37,486 nt of DNA from DATLYF01 sp035575095 (GTDB lineage Bacteria > Pseudomonadota > Gammaproteobacteria > Competibacterales > Competibacteraceae). Position 1 is the stretch's first letter. Every line of letters begins with the position of its first letter. A program made the translations under genes and the position numbers. The notes beneath the pieces are model-generated. The model searched no databases, had not been told where the DNA came from, and saw only the letters and a program-made list of their open reading frames with translations. Positions 32,028-37,486 of this stretch are shown here, piece after piece. The stretch spans positions 1-37,486 of the forward strand of contig DATLYF010000104.1 of NCBI GenBank assembly GCA_035575095.1, read 5' to 3'.

Positions 32028-32582
32028 ATGCAATTCAACGTGCCCACCCTGCTCACCCTGTTGCGCCTTGCGCTCATTCCGGTGTTCGTGGCGGTGTTCT
32101 ACCTGCCGGTGGGCTGGTCCAACGTGGTCGCTACCGTTCTCTTTGCCCTGGCCGCTGTCACCGACTGGCTGGACGGCTATCTGGCGCGGCGCCTGGGGCA
32201 GACCTCGGCCTTCGGCGCCTTCCTCGACCCGGTGGCGGACAAGCTCATGGTGGCTGCCGCCCTGGTGCTGCTGGTGCAGACCGATCCGCGTCCCTGGGTG
32301 GCGATCGCCGCCGTCATCATCATCGGCCGCGAGATCGCCATCTCGGCCCTCAGGGAGTGGATGGCCCAGCTTGGCAGCCGCGGCGTGGTGGCGGTATCCA
32401 TGGTGGGCAAGGTCAAGACCACGGTGCAGATGATTGCCCTGCTGCTGCTCATCTACCGTGAGCCATTGGGCGCTTTTCCTACCCAGCAGGTCGGGCTGGT
32501 GTGTCTGTTCGTGGCGGCTGCCCTGACCCTGTGGTCGATGGTGGTGTATCTGGCCGCGGCCTGGCCGGTGCTGCGCCGCTGA
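32028..32582 (+). CDS. pgsA: CDP-diacylglycerol-glycerol-3-phosphate 3-phosphatidyltransferase
   Basis: Inner-membrane enzyme making phosphatidylglycerol phosphate, the committed step to acidic phospholipids. The 184-residue protein carries the complete CDP-alcohol phosphotransferase motif: Asp46, Asp49-Gly50, Ala53-Arg54, Gly63, Asp67 and Asp71 (DWLDGYLARRLGQTSAFGAF, then LDPVADK). It has about five or six hydrophobic segments. It lies 8 bp behind uvrC and is the last gene before the tRNA-Gly promoter. Confidence 0.97.
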   Translation: MQFNVPTLLTLLRLALIPVFVAVFYLPVGWSNVVATVLFALAAVTDWLDGYLARRLGQTSAFGAFLDPVADKLMVAAALVLLVQTDPRPWVAIAAVIIIGREIAISALREWMAQLGSRGVVAVSMVGKVKTTVQMIALLLLIYREPLGAFPTQQVGLVCLFVAAALTLWSMVVYLAAAWPVLRR

Positions 32583-32602
32583 TCCGGCTTTTCACAGGGG
32601 GC

Positions 32603-32630
32603 TTGACGTCCTGGAATCGGCCCTTATAAT
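32603..32630 (+). promoter_or_regulatory. Sigma70 promoter of tRNA-Gly
   Basis: TTGACG (32603-32608), a 16-bp spacer and a perfect TATAAT (32625-32630) lie 15 bp before the tRNA. The bases after the -10 (gcgctcccac) form a GC-rich discriminator, the type associated with stringent control of stable-RNA promoters in gammaproteobacteria. Confidence 0.9.
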
Positions 32631-32645
32631 GCGCTCCCACGTCGG

Positions 32646-32721
<76 letters not shown>

Positions 32722-32731
32722 TTCGGTATCG

Positions 32732-32760
32732 GCCCCGGCTGCGCCGGGGCTTTCGTTTTT
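32732..32760 (+). terminator. Rho-independent terminator after tRNA-Gly
   Basis: A perfect 8-bp stem gccccggc/gccggggc with a tgc loop is followed directly by tttcgttttt. It begins 11 nt after the tRNA 3' end, so tRNA-Gly is transcribed alone and tRNA-Leu needs its own promoter. Confidence 0.93.
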
Positions 32761-32774
32761 CCCGCCAGCTCGCC

Positions 32775-32804
32775 TTGACGCCCGTCACCAACGACGAAGA
32801 CAAT
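32775..32804 (+). promoter_or_regulatory. Probable promoter of tRNA-Leu
   Basis: TTGACG (32775-32780) is followed 18 bp later by GACAAT (32799-32804), four of six -10 matches, about 50 bp before the tRNA. It lies just after the tRNA-Gly terminator, so a promoter is expected here. Confidence 0.55.
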
Positions 32805-32853
32805 ACACGCCTTCGTCGCAGCACCGCTTATGCGAGCGGGCGCGCCTCGAAGA

Positions 32854-32940
32854 GCCCAGGTGGCGGAATTGGTAGACGCAACAGACTTAAAATCTGTCGG
32901 CTTGATGGCCGTACCGGTTCGATCCCGGTCCTGGGCACCA
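32854..32940 (+). tRNA. tRNA-Leu (anticodon UAA)
   Basis: An 87-nt class II tRNA with a long variable arm. The acceptor stem GCCCAGG pairs with CCTGGGC, the D arm is TGGCGGAATTGGTAGACGCA, the anticodon arm ACAGA-CTTAAAA-TCTGT gives TAA, and the T arm contains GGTTCGATCCC. The ACCA end is encoded. It reads TTA/TTG leucine codons. Confidence 0.98.
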
Positions 32941-33000
32941 GCGCGCTTTCCCTCGCTCCCGCTTTTCTTCTGCGCCGCAGGATCCGCTCCTCGCCGCTAC

Positions 33001-33062
33001 GCTCACGTGCCGGCTGCTGCGTTGTCTGCGTGTTCTGCTGCGCCGCTGCTCCGGCACGAGCG
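33001..33062. repeat. Imperfect hairpin between tRNA-Leu and yhbY
   Basis: gtgccgg (33007-33013) pairs with ccggcac (33051-33057), extended with bulges by flanking gctc/gagc. It occupies the 164-bp gap between the tRNA and the converging yhbY and may act as a REP-like or transcription-ending structure. No gene is visible in this gap. Confidence 0.3.
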
Positions 33063-33104
33063 GCGGCTATCGGTACGATTGTGGCAGCGTATGGCGGGCC
33101 TCGT

Positions 33105-33395
33105 TCAGGAGAGGACGATGCGCGGCTTCTGCGGATTGCGCCGGAACAAGGTGGCGATGTGGCCCACCCGCTGCACCAGTTCCGCGCCGAGCTCGGCCAG
33201 CATGTGTCCGATGCAGGTATCGCGCGCCTCGCGGTCTTCGGCGTTGACCCGCACCTTGATCAGTTCGTGGTGGCTGAGGGCATTGTCGAGCTCGGCTAGA
33301 ACCGCCGGGGTCAGGCCTTGCGCACCGATGATGACCACCGGCTTGCGGTTGTGGGCTAGGGCGCGCAACTGACGCGTCTGCTGCTTGTCGAGCAT
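33105..33395 (-). CDS. yhbY: YhbY family ribosome assembly RNA-binding protein
   Basis: A 96-residue CRM-domain protein that binds pre-50S particles. The family pattern is clear: MLDKQQTRQLRALAHNRKPVVIIGAQGL, LAELDNALSHHELIKVRV, and the C-terminal GHIATLFRRNPQKPRIVL. The start is the ATG ending at 33395; an upstream extension has no family similarity. It diverges from the rlmE-ftsH cluster, the usual layout in many gammaproteobacteria. Confidence 0.95.
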   Translation of the reverse strand: MLDKQQTRQLRALAHNRKPVVIIGAQGLTPAVLAELDNALSHHELIKVRVNAEDREARDTCIGHMLAELGAELVQRVGHIATLFRRNPQKPRIVLS

Positions 33396-33417
33396 GATGG
33401 GTGAATCCGGTAAACCA

Positions 33418-33687
33418 ATGGAAGAATGCAAAAGTCTAGCACGCCGCTCCGGCGGCTTCACCGTCGGCGCCAGCCCTCTCAACGGCGTCAAGCTCGAAGT
33501 GGGGATCATCCTGCTAGTGGGCCTCCTGCTGTTGCCAGTGGTGGGGCGTGTGCTGCCGTCCCTCACCGGCCAGTTTCTGCTGCTTGCCGGCTACGGCGTG
33601 GCCGGCATGCTCTGGATCATCCACCGCACCCGCCGCGTGCTGCGTCAAGTGGGCCAGCAGCAGGACGACGAACGCCATGGCCCGTAG
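33418..33687 (+). CDS. Small two-helix membrane protein of unknown function
   Basis: An 89-residue protein with two strong hydrophobic helices, LEVGIILLVGLLLLPVVGRVL and TGQFLLLAGYGVAGMLWIIH, and a basic/polar tail (RTRRVLRQVGQQQDDERH). I do not recognise a named family. The start is uncertain: no clear Shine-Dalgarno precedes the ATG at 33418, only 22 bp separate it from the divergent yhbY start, and a GTG at 33499 (63-residue product just covering both helices) is an alternative. Its 3' end overlaps rlmE by 11 bp, which supports coding and co-translation. Confidence 0.6.
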   Translation: MEECKSLARRSGGFTVGASPLNGVKLEVGIILLVGLLLLPVVGRVLPSLTGQFLLLAGYGVAGMLWIIHRTRRVLRQVGQQQDDERHGP

Positions 33688-34297
33688 CAAGAGCAGCGCC
33701 CGCTGGCTCAAGGAGCACTTCGAGGACGAGTACGTCAAACGCGCCCAGCGCGAGGGTTATCGTTCGCGTGCGGTGTACAAGCTCAAGGAGATCCAGGAGA
33801 AGGACCGTCTGCTCAGACCGGGCATGACCGTCGTCGATCTGGGCGCCGCCCCCGGTGGCTGGGCTCAGTACGTCGCCGAGGTGGTGGGGGACAAGGGCTG
33901 GGTGGTGGCCTTGGACATCCTGCCCCTGGAGCCGCTGCCCGGGGTGGAGTTCATCCAGGGCGATTTCCGCGAACAGGCGGTATTGGACCAGTTGCTGGCC
34001 GTGCTCGAAGGACGGCCGGTGGACCTTGTAATCTCCGACATGGCCCCCAATACCAGTGGTATCCGGGCGGTGGACCAGCCCAAGGGCATGTATCTGGTGG
34101 AGCTGGCTCTGGATTTTGCCCGACAGACGTTGCGCCCGGGCGGGGACTTCCTGGCCAAGGTGTTCCAGGGCGAGGGTTTCGATGCCCTGCTCAGAGAGCT
34201 GCGGACTAGCTTTGCTACGGTGGCGATACGCAAGCCCAGGGCCTCGCGGGCACGCAGCCCCGAGCTCTATCTATTGGCTAGGAACCATCGTCTGTAG
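33677..34297 (+). CDS. rlmE: 23S rRNA (uridine2552-2'-O)-methyltransferase RlmE
   Basis: FtsJ/RrmJ methyltransferase that modifies U2552 in the 23S A-loop, a late 50S assembly step. The 206-residue protein has the AdoMet motif DLGAAPGGW at about residues 54-62, the catalytic lysine in SRAVYKL (Lys35), DMAPNTSG, FLAKVFQGEGF and SPELYLLAR, which together supply the K-D-K-E tetrad. The ATG at 33677 is chosen because family members begin MxRSKSSxRWLxEH. It precedes ftsH, as in E. coli. Confidence 0.97.
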   Translation: MARSKSSARWLKEHFEDEYVKRAQREGYRSRAVYKLKEIQEKDRLLRPGMTVVDLGAAPGGWAQYVAEVVGDKGWVVALDILPLEPLPGVEFIQGDFREQAVLDQLLAVLEGRPVDLVISDMAPNTSGIRAVDQPKGMYLVELALDFARQTLRPGGDFLAKVFQGEGFDALLRELRTSFATVAIRKPRASRARSPELYLLARNHRL

Positions 34298-34314
34298 TAG
34301 GGTCTCTAAAAATT

Positions 34315-34349
34315 GCGGTCGCAATATGGCCCTATGTCTCTGCGACCGC
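34315..34349 (+). promoter_or_regulatory. Hairpin in the ftsH leader
   Basis: gcggtcgca (34315-34323) and tgcgaccgc (34341-34349) form a perfect 9-bp stem with a 17-nt loop, starting 17 bp after the rlmE stop and ending 22 bp before the ftsH Shine-Dalgarno. No T-tract follows, so it is not a simple terminator. It could be an mRNA processing site, an attenuator or a binding site. Confidence 0.4.
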
Positions 34350-34383
34350 TCCGGTATTACGTTTAGCGCTTGAGGTGTCTGCC

Positions 34384-36289
<1,906 letters not shown>

Positions 36290-36312
<23 letters not shown>

Positions 36313-37147
36313 GCCTGTCGTTCTGGACTGCGCAGGAAAGCGCCTGGTTCTGGATCGACCGCGGATCATGGGGGTGCTCAATGTCACCCCCGATTCGTTT
36401 TCCGATGGCGGGCGCTTCCTCGATCCCCAGGCTGCCCTGGCGCGGGCTCATGCCATGGTGGAAGAAGGCGCCGACATCATCGATATCGGTGGCGAGTCCA
36501 CCCGCCCTGGTGCGGTCAAGGTCTCGGCCGAGGCGGAGATGGACCGCGTGCTGCCGCTGCTGGAGGTGCTGGCGCGGGAATTGCCGGTGCCGATCTCGGT
36601 GGATACCTACAAGCCCGAGGTGATGGCCGAGGCCATCCGACTCGGCGCCGGTCTGATCAACGATATCTACGCCCTGCGCGCGCCCGGAGCGTTGCCGGTG
36701 ATCGCGGCCAGCGCAGTGCCGGTGTGTCTGATGCACATGCAAGGTACGCCCGAGACCATGCAGCAGCATCCCCACTACGGCGATGTGGTGGGCGAGGTCA
36801 AGGCCTTCCTCGCCGATCGGGTGCAGGCCTGCGAGCAGACTGGTATCGCCCGCAGCCGTTTGCTGCTCGATCCGGGCTTCGGCTTTGGCAAGACCCTACA
36901 GCATAATCTCACCCTGCTGCGCCACCTCGACGCTTTCCATGAGCTGGGCTTGCCGCTGCTGGTGGGGTTGTCGCGCAAGTCCATGATCGGAACCCTCACC
37001 GGTCGCTCGGTGGACGAGCGCATGCATGGCAGTGTGGCGGCGGCGGTGCTGGCCGCCTGGCAGGGGGCGCACATCGTTCGTGTCCATGACGTGCGGGCGA
37101 CAGTGGATGCGCTCAAGGTCTGCGCCGCCGTGGCCGAGGCCGGCTGA
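36290..37147 (+). CDS. folP: Dihydropteroate synthase
   Basis: Condenses p-aminobenzoate with hydroxymethyldihydropterin pyrophosphate in folate synthesis; the sulfonamide target. The 285-residue product shows both family signatures, IMGVLNVTPDSFSDGG and the GADIIDIGGESTRPGA segment, plus LLDPGFGFGKT and GLSRKSMIG. The GTG at 36290 is preferred since GAGGGG lies exactly 7 nt upstream; in-frame GTGs at 36266 and 36269 have no better site. It overlaps the ftsH 3' end. The 129-bp gap to glmM contains a small ggcacga/tcgtgcc inverted repeat and no gene. Confidence 0.97.
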
Positions 37148-37279
37148 GCGCTATGAGTCGCCAGGACGGGGCACGACCATAGTCAGTGTATAAGCCAGTC
37201 CTAATGATAGATGCGCCTCGTGCCGATCCGGCTCTGGCGCGGCCGTAGGCTCAGCGTGCCTGTCGGCCAGGGGGGAATG

Positions 37280-37486
37280 ATGGAAAGACGCTACTTCGGT
37301 ACTGACGGTATTCGCGGCCGCGTGGGCGAACATCCCATCAACGCCGAGTTCATGCTCAAGCTGGGCTGGGCCGCGGGTAAGGCGCTGAGCTCGGAAGGTG
37401 CGAGCAAGGTCCTGATCGGCAAGGACACGCGCATCTCAGGCTATATGTTCGAGTCGGCCCTGGAAGCGGGGTTGTCGGCGGCGGGG
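37280..37486 (+). CDS. glmM: Phosphoglucosamine mutase GlmM (3'-truncated by the window)
   Basis: First 69 codons of GlmM, which converts glucosamine-6-phosphate to glucosamine-1-phosphate for peptidoglycan and LPS. The start MERRYFGTDGIRGRVGEHPINAEF and the later KVLIGKDTRISGYMFESAL are diagnostic; the phosphoserine catalytic loop lies beyond the window. Two tandem in-frame ATGs occur at 37277 and 37280; the second gives better spacing to AGGGGG (37269-37274). ftsH-folP-glmM is a conserved order. Confidence 0.95.
   Translation, partial: MERRYFGTDGIRGRVGEHPINAEFMLKLGWAAGKALSSEGASKVLIGKDTRISGYMFESALEAGLSAAG

Overview
The window is a GC-rich (roughly two thirds G+C by eye) chromosomal segment from a gammaproteobacterium. 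The evidence is the set and order of housekeeping genes: miaB-ybeZ-ybeY-corC-lnt, leuS-lptE-holA, nadD-rsfS-rlmH, maf-rng-yhdP-nit-tldD, rlmE-ftsH-folP-glmM, and E. coli-type DarP (YjgA), DusA and RlmE. The arrangement fits a Chromatiales or Pseudomonas-like lineage better than an enteric one (proA lies between holA and nadD; yhbY diverges from an rlmE-ftsH-folP-glmM run). I cannot name the genus from the sequence alone.

Layout. 1-5009 (+): miaB (5'-truncated by the window edge), ybeZ, ybeY, corC and lnt, packed with start/stop overlaps. 5006-5518 (-): a zinc-ribbon protein of the YbeL/DUF1451 type, converging on lnt. 5653-22248 (+): one long co-directional run of leuS, lptE, holA, proA, nadD, rsfS, rlmH, maf, rng, yhdP, a Nit amidase, tldD and a trans-sulfuration PLP enzyme. 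22241-24221 (-): a translationally coupled trio of dusA, a small membrane protein and darP. 24222-24568: a decayed region with the last 42 codons of a LysR-type regulator and an inverted repeat over the dusA ribosome-binding site. 24569-25150 (+): a LOG-family nucleotide phosphoribohydrolase.

25186-29003 (-) is the only accessory-looking stretch. It holds an alpha/beta hydrolase, a TetR regulator, a secreted dienelactone-hydrolase-like protein, a hot-dog thioesterase and a DsbA-fold HCCA-isomerase-like protein. Between them lie palindromes, a hairpin element of about 134 bp, and two look-alike TetR operator/promoter sites. pyrD (-) and uvrC (+) then diverge, followed by pgsA, tRNA-Gly(GCC) with a textbook promoter and terminator, tRNA-Leu(UAA), yhbY (-), a small two-helix membrane protein, rlmE, ftsH, folP and the 5' end of glmM, which is cut by the window edge.

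Most genes serve translation and RNA metabolism (miaB, ybeY, leuS, rsfS, rlmH, rng, dusA, yhbY, rlmE, darP, tRNAs), envelope biogenesis (lnt, lptE, yhdP, pgsA, glmM), DNA replication and repair (holA, uvrC) and core biosynthesis (proA, nadD, pyrD, folP). I found no phage, insertion sequence, CRISPR array, toxin-antitoxin, secretion or biosynthetic cluster, and I do not see a convincing new multi-gene system. The observations most worth a second look are regulatory or repeat-like: matching TetR sites at two promoters, the inverted repeat that could hide the dusA start, the hairpin element at 28206-28339, palindromes ahead of the HCCA-isomerase-like gene, the hairpin doublet forming the lnt C-terminus, and the ftsH leader hairpin.
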